Below, piece by piece: positions 22,038-35,300 of a stretch of DNA of 64,000 bases. The position numbers and the translations under genes were made by a program. The stretch is from Diphasiastrum complanatum. Taxonomy: Eukaryota > Streptophyta > Lycopodiopsida > Lycopodiales > Lycopodiaceae. The notes below the pieces were generated by a model. That model was not told the origin of the DNA, ran no database searches, and saw only the letters and a list, made by a program, of their open reading frames with translations. Numbering within the stretch: position 1 is the stretch's first letter; each line of letters opens with the position of its first letter. The DNA lies in contig CM055096.1 in assembly GCA_029204225.1 (NCBI GenBank), forward strand, positions 68,953,741 to 69,017,740, in the 5' to 3' direction.

Positions 22038-23379
22038 TGATGGGGCAAGGGATATAGAAGAACATGAACGGAGAAGAGAGTAGGAATATTGCGGAACAAC
22101 TCTCCTATTCTAATCAGCTGCTAAATGCAAAAACAGTCTAATAGACAACTTATGCTAAATGTTATAACAGCTTTAAGTGTTCTAATTGCCCAACATGATC
22201 TTAAAAATTAATTCATACTCTGAAACAAGAGTACAGTCCACCGAAGAGATTAGAAATGGTTTGTATGTGGTACTACTGAAATCAGATTTAACGTGAAGTA
22301 TAGTTCTGAAGTGAATGGAAGAACAGTATGATAACGCGAGTTCCTCAGGCATCAAAGACAGCCATCGTCTGATAAAAAACTGAGGAGTTGTAGACGTCCG
22401 TGTTCTGATCAGAGTAAGTAAACAAGCGCGATCAAACAACAATGAAAGTGCATTCGATCACAACAAGCATTCATCTACTTTGTACACAGATAAAAGCAAG
22501 TTGCTGTTATATTACACTGAAGCACAATACAAAATAGCAATTACAACAAAAAATGATAGCGTAATTGGGAGGCTCAAATAATGTGTCTCATGGACGGAGC
22601 AACCCGTAATCTATGCTTGGATGATCTATTTATAGACTTCATCCGTGTATTAATTACATTGAATGCTTGTCACCTAATTAGGAAAGCCGTTGTACTTGGA
22701 AGTATATGGCTTTTGTGGCAACTATACACAGTATATACGGTCAATAATTTAGCATCGTTGACGGACGAGGATGTCGCTGGAATGTTCTCGTTTATTTTAG
22801 ACGACCTTCGGGATTTTTCTCTCTCTTCACATTTTTCGCACGAAGCCGAAGGTGCCTCTAAAAAGACGGTGATGTCTTTAAAACAACTTAACACATGAAA
22901 ATAGATGACCTTCAGAAATTTTCTCTCTCTTCTCATTTTTTGCAAAAAGCCGAAGGTGTGTTAAAAATAGTTAAGCTTTTGAACTATGAAAGTGTCATTA
23001 CGGGGAAATGCGAAAAAGCCGAAGCTATTGAAAACATAGTGTATTTCTGCAGACTTGTTCTAAATGCAAGTTTTGTGGAAGTCCTTGAAGATGGCCAAGT
23101 CTTCAATGACTTCAAGTTATTAAACTTGACATCTGAACTTTGAAACTATGACATGATTGGTTACCCTTTCCTGGAGATCAACCGGAAGCCCGTTGTAGAC
23201 GTTCTTCAAATAAATTGGTTGTCTAAGTCAGTGATTCCTGCAGGTATCAGATGAGCAGACGTAGAACCAAAGTTGGTTTCACCTGACCCTAGATCAATGA
23301 TCAATAAACATGCAGGAAGAATCATGAAATAGAAATTAGTCATTCACCAAGGAGGAAACTGTGGGCTTAATTTCGAACA
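22038..23379 (-). repeat. 5' LTR of copia B (full length)
   Basis: 1342 bp, TGATGGGG...TTTCGAACA, followed by the TAACA target duplication. A minus-strand TATA box TATAAATAG is at 22626-22634, within the 470 bp missing from the left LTR. Confidence 0.92.
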
Positions 23380-24236
23380 TAACACACAAAGTTACACGTG
23401 TTCTGATCTAAGTTCTAGCATGTAGCTCGAACTTAGTCGAGATCAAGTGATAGATCAAGCAATGTAACTTAAACACCGATTACACCATAAATATAAATTA
23501 GATTTACATCAATAATGATTTCATACTAAACCAAATTTGTCCTAACATGGTGTAACATGTAGGAGCAACAATAATTGAAGTGGTTTGTAATGAAAACATG
23601 CCTTGATTCATGAACATAATATAACTTGTTACCAAACAAGCCAAGAGGAGAGCCAAAGGTGGGTTGAAACAATCTCAATTATCTAGAACTTCAACTAAAA
23701 ACAAGTGCATATAAGAATGACTACTTGGCACAAAGAATGAATTGGTATACCACTTAAGCCTAGAATATCACTTACAAAATTAGAGCACCTATTGTCACTC
23801 ATCACGTGAACAATCCATAGTCTGAGTCTTGTGAATGAGAATTCCCCACATGGCAAACTACTACTATCCTCACAATTTTGTGATTGATAAGAATTCAACA
23901 CATGGCAAATTAATACTTGTGAAGGCTGAAAGCATTGGACTCACCCCTAAGTGCCACACGGCAAATCACGACAAAATACAACAAAATACGGCAAATCACG
24001 ACAAATCATTACTCACCCAAGGTGAAAAATCTGCGCTCGTGCCGATACATATGTTTTAAGTGCCATGGGTAAAGGAGGGCAACGGATTAAGGTCACCCTT
24101 AAAGGGAAAGCCCAGGCTCACATGACCCGCTCTACAATAAAGGCCATCGCGGGGTGGCTTCTATTCCAAGGCAAAAGCAGGAGGTTCTTCATATACTTTT
24201 TGCAGAGCTTAGATAGATCGATCGAGGGTAACGGCG
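23380..24236 (+). other. Upstream region of the proteasome gene
   Basis: 857 bp between the TAACA duplication of copia B and the PBB start codon. It includes several CACATGGCAAA / ACGGCAAATCACGAC repeats at 23850-24010. No clear TATA box is seen; a weak candidate, CATATACTTTTT, is at 24190-24201. The promoter should lie here by position only. Confidence 0.5.
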
Positions 24237-26875
24237 ATGGCGAAGGCAGATGTAAAGCTTCCGCAGATGCAAAGCGGCTTTGATTTCGGGCTATGCCGCA
24301 GGAATGATATGCTGGTAAAGCAGGGCGGTAAGCCTGCCAAATTCCTCAAGACCGGCACCACCATTGTTGGCCTTGTCTACAAGGTAAACCTTCCGCTAAT
24401 GCTTGTGCTCAAGTCTCAGTTTTACTGTTCTTATTTTTCTTTCCAAAAAGCGCATTCATACTTGCAAATATATATCCCAAAATCTGTTTATGGCTTACTT
24501 GAAACCGTAGCCTTTTTCAGCAAGAACTACGGTTATCAACCCGCGAGGCATTCCTAGGTCTAGGTATGACTTTGTAATGCTAAGCTCATTATACTTTAGC
24601 ACGCTTATATTATAAGATTTGCAATCTGTTTCTCGCTTATGTGAAACCTAAGCATTTTTCAGCGAGGATAGGGTTATCAGCTGTGGGGTATTATAGGTCT
24701 AGCTATGGTTTTGACATGCCTTCCTGAAAGATATTATGGCAGTAGATCAACTAAGTAGCTACTCTGCTTCGCCCCAAGATTATATAGTGCAATAATTAAG
24801 CAATTTTCTATAGGTCGGGGTTGAGGTTGTGCTTCTTGTGTATTCAATTATGGTAGTCTGACGAATTGATCTAAACGGCTTGATATGGCTCCATGGAAGA
24901 TATCATGACTAGCTACTTAGTGGTGCAATACTTATGCATCTTTCTATAGGGTTAGGGAGTTTAGATTGCTCTTTGTGCATTTTTCATTGTTGTAGTAGCT
25001 ATACAAGAGTTTGACAATTTTGCCATGTAGTAGGATGGCTTCTTTATCCAAGCATGTGGGCTTTTGGTTTACGACAAAAATAGAAGAATTTATTGCCTCT
25101 TTTGTTCTTCATAGTTGCTATTTCATAATCCCAAGGGTTTGGTGCAAGGTTTAAATTGTTTTCTCAATGAAAAGCAAAGCAAGAACAAAGTTTGGGGCAT
25201 AATATGTCACGCTCTTCGAAACATGCTGGCAACTTTATTCTTCTAAGTTGTGTATAGTTAGTACATGACCATCGTATTTTCCTTACAAAACTCAATGAGC
25301 TTGTATATTGAAGCAAGTTTAAAATGTGACAATCTTGATTTACCAATGTTCATGAAGTTTTTTCTATTTGCATACAAGTTTTCGATTTATATTTGACTTA
25401 TCTTACATTTCAAAAATTCAATATTTGGCATCACCCTTACAAAGGTCATGTAGCTTGCAACAATATGACTTTGAACTTATTGCTTAACCAAGATTCATTG
25501 ACATAAAATGTTAGAACATCAAACCAGACAACAGTCATTTGCATTATAGACATATAGATGGAGAGAATACATATCCACATTGCATCAACAATTACAATTG
25601 ATGCACAACCTCCTTTATAGAAAAATGGGTACAACGTATATAGATGTTGAAGAGAGGTGTTGAGCCATCAAATATGGCAGAAGGTGAAATGAATCACCAA
25701 GGACCCTTAGATTCAACTTTTGGTCCTATTAAGTTTTAAATTTTGTTTCACTAGGGGTAGTGGAACCCCAAATTGACTAACTTAGTGTTACCCCCCTAGG
25801 AACTAGTCCTGAATGACTTCCGTGTAAATACCTATCACTTATTATTATAGCTAAGTCACTATATAGTACTACCATAGTGTTGTTCCCCCTCTCTATTGTT
25901 GATGTAGCACCATATTGGGTACTAGCTACATTTCTAGTGTCATTTCACATGGATGCAATACTTCTCCTTGAATGAACAGCACTAAAGAAATCTGCAAGCT
26001 ACCTTATCCAATCAATCTCTTCCATGCTAATTAAGCATGTTAATGAAGGGCACACCAGAATGAAGGTGAGATCCATATGTTAAGTAATTATAAATTGTGT
26101 GAAAACAAAGAAAATGTTATGGCTGAATTGATAAATGTTCAAAGCAATTTTGATATGCCATTGATGTGTATGCTTATGAGAGAAGTCTTTGTGAACATCC
26201 TGGTTCAAGTACGTGAGTTAGAACTTATTTGTAAAGATGAGAATGATTTGGAGAGCGTGGAAAACAAGATGGAACATATGAGCCTTCTTGTGTCCAATGT
26301 GAAACTATTTTTGAAGAGATTGACAACAAAGAGAAGTTCTTCAAGTAGTGGAATGATCTCAACAACAGTAAATAAAAGATAAAAAGGTGAAAATGCAACC
26401 ACTGCATTTTTTTTCCATGTTTGGCATGTTAAATACTAAATTTAAAGTGAAATGTTGGAAAATGCAGTAAGGAAGTTCAAAGCGACAAAGTTGGTTTAAA
26501 AAGCGTATGATCCAAGTAATTTTGAAGAGCATTTTTACCATAGGCATGAGGTGCATGGGCCTTGGAGGGTATAAGTATACCCATTGGGCTCTCACTAGCG
26601 TATGCTTGATTTTGATGTTAGTAGCTACATGTTGTTGGTGTGACTCCTGTCTCCTTTTGAGGGATTGATCCATAGCTTAGGGGCTAGATCTGTTTGATCT
26701 AGGTTTGGTTGGGTTGGTTTTTCCACCATCCGATTCCCTAGTGTTTCTGTGTTGCGGTTTGCTTCGCCTTTGAATCCTTGGTGAGGACTTGATAGTATAC
26801 ACCCTTTCTATTGCATGTATCATCTTTCTCATTTTGATTAATAAAGAATGTCAATGTAGGAGAGAATCGTGGAGA

Positions 26876-26951
<76 letters not shown>

Positions 26952-29900
26952 GTGAATGCTTGTGATTGATGATGAATGTTAAAGCACTAATGAATGTGTA
27001 GTGGAATTTTAGTGCTCCAAATGGTAAGATCAAAATTTTGTAATGGTCATACTTAGTCCAGTCTTAGGGACATTGTCTACATGAATCCATATCTGGTGAT
27101 ATCATGTTTGTAGGTCAATCTTTCTGAATTGTTTAGCTTCGTTATGACTATCTATATGGTCATCCATTATGAGCAAAGGATGTTGTTCTTTATTGCACAT
27201 ATCTCCATCCTTACCGTGTAAAAGAATGGGCACTCATAGGATAACTTACTAGGTCTAATATATCCCATCCTTATGTATTTCTTTATACGTTTGGCTCTTT
27301 CTTTCTCTTGTGGTTGAACCTATACAGTTGCTAGAAGACCCAATGACTACGAGAGGTGATAACTCTGTCCTTTCGTCTACTACCCTTTGTAGAATTAGAC
27401 TATGGGGTAATTTTGTTGGAAATACGTCTTCACATTTTCCTATTAAAGATTGTAGCATGCGTTGTTCTTGCCTATTGTCTATTGTACTCTCACTAGATGA
27501 ACTCCACAATTAAGTAGAAATCTCAAAACTTATTAGAAATATGTAAGTCTAAATTCTAGGTACAAGTATCCACAACATTCAACTACACATCTAATTATAA
27601 CGTAATGTGAAACATATTATACTCAAAATTTTCCAAACCTTTGATTCCAACTTCAATATACATGGCTAGGGCAAAATGTAATTTTCCACTAAGATGGACA
27701 CTTTCTTACCATTATGAACAAAATTCAAAACATGGTTCTTATAGTTTATATCTAGAGAACCAAATCCAATATAATACCCTTTATAGCCCAAAGTCACATC
27801 AATCTTATCTAGACTCATCACATGAAAATCCGTCAACTTAATACAAACATGCACTTGAATCTCAAGTTTGGTAGCTATCTTGTCCCAAATTTTGGTATTT
27901 GTTCCTATGGCAAGTTTCACCACATATTAGTAATTATTGGCCGTCTTGGGAATTTGCGAATCATCGGGCATTTGCAAAGTTGTGAGACACTGTTCAAAAG
28001 TTACATGAGCTGTTTTCCTCAAGACTTTATCTTTGAGGCATATTAAGTCGTAGAATTGAAAGTGGTAGTAATTAAAATGACATATACATTCACTACCATT
28101 CAATACAGAAATTTCAATTGAAGAAATCTTACTACTTGAGGGTAAATTTACAAACTGCACAGAGAGAGTACTACTTTTGAAATAGGAATTTTTTTATACA
28201 TTGTACGAGGGTAAAAAGATAGATTCCCTGCTTGAATGGGGTTCAACTCTTGTGCGATGGTCTCTTCCTCCTGACGTAGGAGGCGTGCGTATTGCCTCTC
28301 TTGGGGGGCCTCTATGAAGCATCCACTGCTACTAGCTAAATCAATCTTTCTCGTCATGTACTTGCTATTTAGGTATCTTGAGAAACACTTAATAGACTTG
28401 CTAGAAAGATTATGAATCAATTGCTATTATGAGGTGTAGCTAAGTAAAATGTTGGATATATTTAGCCTAAACTCCTAGCTTTGAGGTTGATTTCATGCAA
28501 CTCTTCTAGCATTGTAGTTCATTGACGAATGGTTCACTACTATAATTCCTACCTTTGTCATGAGAAATGAAGGATATTTGCTAATTATTTGTTCCTATTC
28601 TGAAGGATGGGGTGATCCTAGGTGCAGATACAAGAGCAACTGAGGGTGAGATTGTAGCAGATAAGAATTGTGAGAAAATACACTACATAGCTCCTAACAT
28701 ATATTGTTGTGGGGCTGGGACTGCTGCTGATACGGAAGCTGTGACAGGTTTGCATCATCACATTTGTTTTCTTGTTTTCTACTTTTTAGAGAGAAAGAAA
28801 GAAAGAAATAAAGCTTTATTATGTCTTCTCCAAGGCATATAGGACGATAAAAAGTACATGTCAGGTATGTGGTATCAGTGGCAGCATATGAAACGTCTTC
28901 AGAATAGTAAAGAAAAAGAACATATCTAATTCTTATGAACTAAGCTGAAATGAATGAGATATACATAAATGTAGCTGCTTCTAAATGTCAAAAATACGAT
29001 ATAGCACTATCATCATGTCCTGCTGGTGCTATGGAAGGATGTGATACTGATCTATGATCATCTTTATCCCCTGCCCAAATCCGCATTTGATTAACCTTCC
29101 AACTGAAGGTTCCCATCATCTGATAACTGATACTATACCCCAACATTCTCTATATCCATGAGAATGTTCTGCACCTTAAACTTCCACACCCTGTAATTGG
29201 TTGCATCCAATCTGCTTAACTCGTTGAGTAGAGACTCACTTAGGCCAGCCATGACTGATTTTTCAATCAAACAGAAGAAATTCCAAAGGAATACTCAAGA
29301 ATTGAGATGCTTCAGGAAATTGGGGTTTCACCCAAAAAAGGGTATTCTGCCACTTGACCAATACCCAACAACTTTTGCTTTTACCTTTGCCACACAGTAT
29401 GGACCTGCTATGCCTTGCACAGGATCCACTCAGCACCCTGATCAGATCTCCCTGCAGAAAGTGCACCCTACTTCTCCAGAACTCTCTTCAACTTTTGGAA
29501 AATTTCTCCGAAGCTGAAAAGTTTGATATGGCCATGCTCTTATCACCAGTAGTCCAGCTATGCTTCTTGTGTTTGATATGGCCGTGCTCCTCTTATCACC
29601 AGTAGTCCAGCTATGCTTCCTGTTCTGAAAACCGATTGCCCAACAAAAAGTTCTCCCACTTTGTAGTAAAGCTCCTCAATCAAAAATCTGAAAATTGCTC
29701 TAGAAGTTTCCAAATTGTCACAAATCACAAGCTAAACAACCTACTCTGACACCATGATGAACTTTTTTTTAGGTCTATCTATGAAGTGTCTTAAACCTCA
29801 ATAACAGACACACAACATGAAAGCTTGAAAGAAATCAACTATGGAGGCATGTAAAACCATGGAAATTTTAAGCACCTTAAGAAAGCAAAAGTAGGAACTC

Positions 29901-32289
29901 AGAAAGCTTGATAGAGAGAGAGAGAGAGAGGAGGGCGTGGGCCTCCTTCAGGATCAATCCTCTACATAGATAGTAACTAGTGAGGTGTCAACTCCCACTT
30001 GAGTCTCATGCCACATGGCATGCCAAGTCCCAACTTGGTCCCTTGGACCCAACTTGCACTTACTAACTTACTTTACAAAGAGGTGCAAAGTAATTACAAA
30101 CAAGTTGCCCCTATGATAAACTTACAACATAATAAATATGTGCATGCAAGTGCCTAGCCACTAAGGTAAAATAGTTATTATATTTCAACATGCCTCCCCT
30201 GGTTTTCCACCATCACATCTAGTAACATCTTCTTGGTTACATTTGTGTGACCAAGAAGAAGAGGGTCCTTGCCATGTTTAGGACAGACAGCCTTGCCACT
30301 GATAAGGCAGTGATAAGCCCTCCACTGCCTCCAGCCTCCAGGCTCCACATTTCATCAGCCTCTTCCTCCACTCTGACCTCGTACATCATCATGATTCATC
30401 AGTCAAGAAGAAATGCTTAGGCAACGTTGAAGAAATGAGCGGGAAGTGTGGAAGCCTCGGAAGATGCCATAATTGCCATTGCTCTAAACGCAAGTAAGAG
30501 ACATCTGTTAAATTGTGTAGTCAACTGTCAATAGGTAAATGTAGCATGCTGTAGTGGCTAGCCGCTAGCCTATAGAACTTTAGAGGCATACGGTTTTATT
30601 ATGTGTCAACATGATCTGTGCACTATGTACGTATGTGCTCCGCAGTGCCAAGTGGGTCATGACTCATCTTAACTTCCTTGCGGTGCTGTTATTAATATCC
30701 TAAGTCCTTAGTTGCACTAGTTCTAGCTTACAATTGATTGGTTAATTTCCTTATCATTTCTTTCATTATTAATTCGTTTTATAAGCAAGTTGAGAATCCA
30801 AAGGACGATAAGTGTGCCTGCAATCAGCAGCATGCTAGCAGCCTGGCTCCACCCTGCGCGCCTGCGCCTCGCGCCTCCCTGCCGGCTCCTACGCTATTCT
30901 TTTTTCTAGCGTAGAAGCTGGCAGGGAGGCGCGCAGGCAGCCAGCAGTCAGCACCCTGATGTGCCAGCACTGAAAATAAGCGGAGGTGATCCTTTAGTTT
31001 GATTGGCTTTTGGCCTTTTGCCCATATTTTCGCCATGAGTGTTCGTCTGGTTACTGGTGCCAGGTGGTATATCTGCTAGGCTGCGCCGCTGCTAGCTTGC
31101 TGCTGATTGCAAGCACACTTATCGTCCTTTGGATTCTCAACTTGCTACTAAAACGAATTAATAATGAAAGAAACGATAAGGAAATTAAGGAATCAATTGT
31201 AAGCTAGAACTAGTGCAACTAAGGACTTAGGATATTAATAACAGCACCGCAAGGAAGTTATGATGAGTCATGACCCACTTGGCACTGCGGAGCACATACG
31301 TACATAGTGCACAGATCACGTTGACACATAATAAACCTGTATGCTTCTAAAGTTCTATAGGCTAACCACTACAGCATGCTACATTTACCTATTGACAGTT
31401 GACTACACAATTTAACAAATGTCTCTTACTTGCATTTAGAGCAATGGCAATTATGGCATCTTCCGAGGCTTTTTCACTTCCCGCTCGCTTCTTCAACGTT
31501 GCCTAAGCATTTCTTCTTGACTGATGAATCATGATGATGTACGAGGTCAGAGTGGAGGAAGAGGCTGATGAAATGTGGAGGCTGGAGGGCTTATCACTGC
31601 CTTGTCAGTGACAAGGCTATGGTGGCTACCATCAGCGCTCAAGGAAAACAAGAGACGAATGACCTAGGTCCTAGAAGCAGAGTGAGAGGGTACACAACTA
31701 GTAGAATACTCAAGAATTCGGCCTAGTTTTCCACCACTGATACCTTTTGAGAAAATTTGAAAGTTCCTATACTGCTGTTGCGATTGCTGGAAAGCTGCAA
31801 GCTCAACGGCACCAACATATGTTCCCGAAGACAACTTCTTTAGAATGGCATAAGCCGCCATGCTTGTTGTAACTGAGCAAATTCAAAAATAGGAGCAGGG
31901 GCGGTTGATTGTTCTTAACTTTTACAGGCAAATGTTTAATGGATTGTGATTATAGTTCTTTTTTGGTTAATCCAACAATCTCAACATTCCCCAACAAGAT
32001 ATTTGGCTTCATTTTCCGCAGCTTATGTTGCTGAGTTTTCTTTTGAACCATTCGATCTTCATAGTGGTGTTATGTATCTGTGTTCCTTGAGCCAGCCTAG
32101 TTCTAATGTAGCAATTTTGGCGCCCATTGTATCCCTTTCTTCCGATAGAGATCCAACAATTGCTTTCAACTCCACCATTTCTCTTTTCATTGCCTGGAAT
32201 CATGTCCCTAGGTGCTCAAGATAGGTAGAAAGATACTGTTCGTAGGCCTTGGGAGTATATAGATCAGGAAGAGGTAGAATAGGAGCAGT

Positions 32290-32348
<59 letters not shown>

Positions 32349-35300
32349 ATCGTTCCAAAGAGAGCTTCCTGAAAGGAGCTCTGGAGTTGGGTTCGGTGAA
32401 CGTAATCTCTGTATAGCATATTTCTTAGATGATTCGAAGGGATTAGATTTGAATTGATATATTTAATTCTTGAGTTGAGCTACTACCAAGTTATGCAAGA
32501 ATTTTTTCTTAAAATTTAAATCTTCACAATGGAGGTAAAAGATTATTATATTGTAGATCTGTGATGTCCAAATTTTTGATGAATGCAACCATCCGAAACC
32601 AAGAACTTTACAATAATTGCTTTTTCGATATCCTTTCACATGATACCCATACTTCTCAAAAAAAAATAAGAAAAAAAATTGCGATCCGGGAAACCCTAAC
32701 GGGAATTCCCGGATCGTGTTCTGGATCACGATCCGGTCGTGCATCTTTGGATTGGTCTGAGCTGATTTTAAAAAGTTTTGAGTCACCATTCTTAACTATG
32801 TTGAATGTTTTCAAATTTGTTTTTTCTACCTAACCGAGAATTTCAAATGCTTTGTGCTGTCAAACATGAATGTCCTGTGAAAAAATGGACTGAAAATGTT
32901 GTGATAGTGGGATTGCCATTGTTCATGATTTAAAATACTACAAATCTGAACACTGCAAAGCCGATGTTGAGTCGATCATGTTTGGGATAAAATTGGTTAA
33001 TCTCTCGTTTAAGTGAATGTTAGATTTTCCTTGCAACTGAGATTGGATTTTGGATGTTTCATTCAGGGAGATGGTGTGGTTCTCATCTCTCATAATGACA
33101 TTGTAACCTTCTAATTTTGCATTATATTACGATGCTGAAAATTCTAACATTTGTTGAAGTTTAACAGACATGGTGAGCTCACAACTGGAGTTACATCGCT
33201 ATGCAACTGGACGGGAGTCACGTGTTGTAACTGCTCTGACTATACTGAAATCTCATCTTTTCAGGTGCTGACCTCATATTCATGAATTCTGGACTTCTAG
33301 AATAAAAAGTACAAAATCCCATAACCAAACCTTAAACCTTAAAACCCTAAACTTATCTTTTCAGGTGCTGTCACCTCATAGAAAGTGATCGTGGACTTTG
33401 AGAACTGAAAATAGAAAACCCAAGTCAAAACCCATAACTATAGCTTTTCAGGTGGCAACACCTTATTTATTGCGGACTTTGAAAACCCAAAATTCAAACG
33501 TTAACCCTTGTATCTAGCATTTTCCAGATTTTAGGACTGATCCTTTAACTTGTTCAAGAGTCATCCTTGACAAGATTAGGAGTTGTCTCTTTACCTTTCT
33601 TGAGTTTGTGCTTTGCTGTCAGTTGAGATCATTCAGTTTAATGATATTGTGTTGGACAGCTATAAAGGCTATGTAAGTGCTGCTTTGGTGCTCGGTGGTG
33701 TTGATATAACAGGGCCGCACCTGCATGCTGTAAGTCTCCAAACCTGCATGTTGTGAATATTTTTTCATATAATCAATTAGCAAGGACTGTGTGCATGCAC
33801 ATGGAGACATAGATACCCGTCACATCACATGGACACAGAATAATATGCGTGTTTGCAGGTCTATCCTCATGGTTCAACAGATACGCTGCCATTTGCTACA
33901 ATGGGGTCTGGATCACTAGCAGCAATGTCAATTTTTGAATCAGGATACAAGGAGGATCTGACGGTAAGCAAACAGGAACTAAGTACTTTCTATATGCTTT
34001 TTGCTAGATAATACCATACTTCAAGGCATGGCCACAATTATATTTGGGTTCTGTAGTAGCTCAGAGTTGTATCTTAGGTCTTACTGGCTTTAAATTTGTG
34101 TGTAGCCGTATACAAGCAATAATCAAATGTCAAACCTGGTGGTCAAAGAAGAGCTAGGAGCATAGAGTGGCAAAAGTATATAAATGAATCAATGTTCCTA
34201 AACAGGGTTTAATAGGAGTGTGTACTAAGCTTGTAAATGTGGAAAAATGGTTGCCAACAAAGCATAGTTCGAGTTGCATAGCATATGGAATGTTGTTCCG
34301 TGCATGTTCCACAATTTTCATTTTTTTCAAAAATACGGGTATTTTGCATATTTCTTTTTCTGAATACAAAAAAACTTAAGATGCCTTGATTTGCCTCCTC
34401 AGAAATTAGTGGATTATACACTGCCTCAGAAACTAGTGTTTGCGAATTCAAACTACCTCAGAATTAGCGATCGTGAATCAAAACTGCCTCAGATTTTTGT
34501 AATCGCAAGCTTTACGCTGCCTTTAAAAAGCATTTTTAGATTAATGTCATTTCAATCTCTCCCCTGGTTCAGTAAGATGCTGACAGTTCAACTAATGCAA
34601 GCTGAATGCGTAAAGATTGATGAGCAAAACCTCCATAGTCGGTGATGTCGGTAGAGACTAGTACTTTGGTCCTGCCAGAAACTTCAAGGTTCATCGACCT
34701 ACCATTATTAGGATCCCACACTGCCAGAAAGAAGGTAATGAGCTATGCCACCAGAGAGCAGATCCTATGCTGGCAGAAACCCTAAAAGATGGGCTATTGA
34801 AAGGGCTTTTTAAATCATACGTAGGCTGTTAAAAACCATAAAAAAAAGTCAGGCTTTTTGAAGCGGACTTCTGAGAGCATGAAATTTTTTTATTTGAGTG
34901 ATTTTATGATTATGTTCCACAGAATGGAATGGAACGGAACGTCCCGTACCAGAAGGTACAGAATGGCATTCCATGTCGTATGCAGCAAAGACCTTTTGGA
35001 GATAGGTGTTTTGAAAACTGCATATGTTTCCACGTCAATATCACGAGGGCCAGATTTCTTCTATTCATTATATGGTTTGCTTCGTCAAGTTGAATGATAT
35101 CTATTTTTAGGCCTGATATTCGTCATCCTTTGGGCCAATGAGAGCTGTTGCTTTTCAATGTCACCAAGGTCCAAGATATATATTTCTTGTATGCAACTAT
35201 GAGTGTGAGTCGATGATGTAGCTTAGCCCAAAGGGCACACTATTCGGGCTGAACATGCACATCTTTTGCTCCCTCTTTGTGGGTGTTCAGTCCATCATGG

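Larger units (their letters stand above)
7966..23379 (-). mobile_element. Ty1/copia element B, split by nested mosaic
   Basis: Minus-strand copia element bounded by related LTRs (7966-8834 and 22038-23379) and by a perfect 5-bp target duplication TAACA (7961-7965 and 23380-23384). A polypurine tract adjoins the left LTR (minus-strand CCTTAAGGGGGAC) and a tRNA-iMet primer site (22023-22034) lies next to the right LTR. Its polyprotein is decayed. The coding sequence stops at about 19485 (after integrase) and resumes at about 10380 (start of RT). The 9.1 kb between holds unrelated sequence: a SWIM-domain pseudogene and fragments of four other copia copies. Confidence 0.92.
24384..28605 (+). other. 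PBB intron 1 (4.2 kb)
   Basis: Donor AAG|GTAAAC, acceptor TGAAG|GATG. It holds a TC microsatellite and a decayed gypsy relic, listed separately. The segment about 26520-26860 ends in an ATTAATAAAG motif and could be the tail of a retrocopy, but no coding match is recognised. The rest (24384-26500) is AT-rich without recognisable features. Confidence 0.85.
28748..33167 (+). other. PBB intron 2 (4.4 kb)
   Basis: Donor ACAG|GTTTGC, acceptor AACAG|ACATGG. It contains a 50-bp tandem duplication, a copia-type LTR, the large palindrome and a GA microsatellite, each listed separately. 31660-32280 has short minus-strand open frames without recognisable similarity. Confidence 0.85.

Noticed and set aside
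26077-26382. 101-codon frame in PBB intron 1
   Set aside because: No recognisable domain, low complexity Ser/Lys tail, and inside an intron; not enough to call a gene.
26851-27033. Arg-Glu repeat protein on the minus strand
   Set aside because: Translation of the TC microsatellite in an intron.
33168-33264. Possible longer exon 3 using the later CTTTTCAG copies in intron 3
   Set aside because: Extension would add stops and residues absent from the proteasome beta-2 family; the 33264 donor joins in phase with exon 4 (Ser-Tyr).
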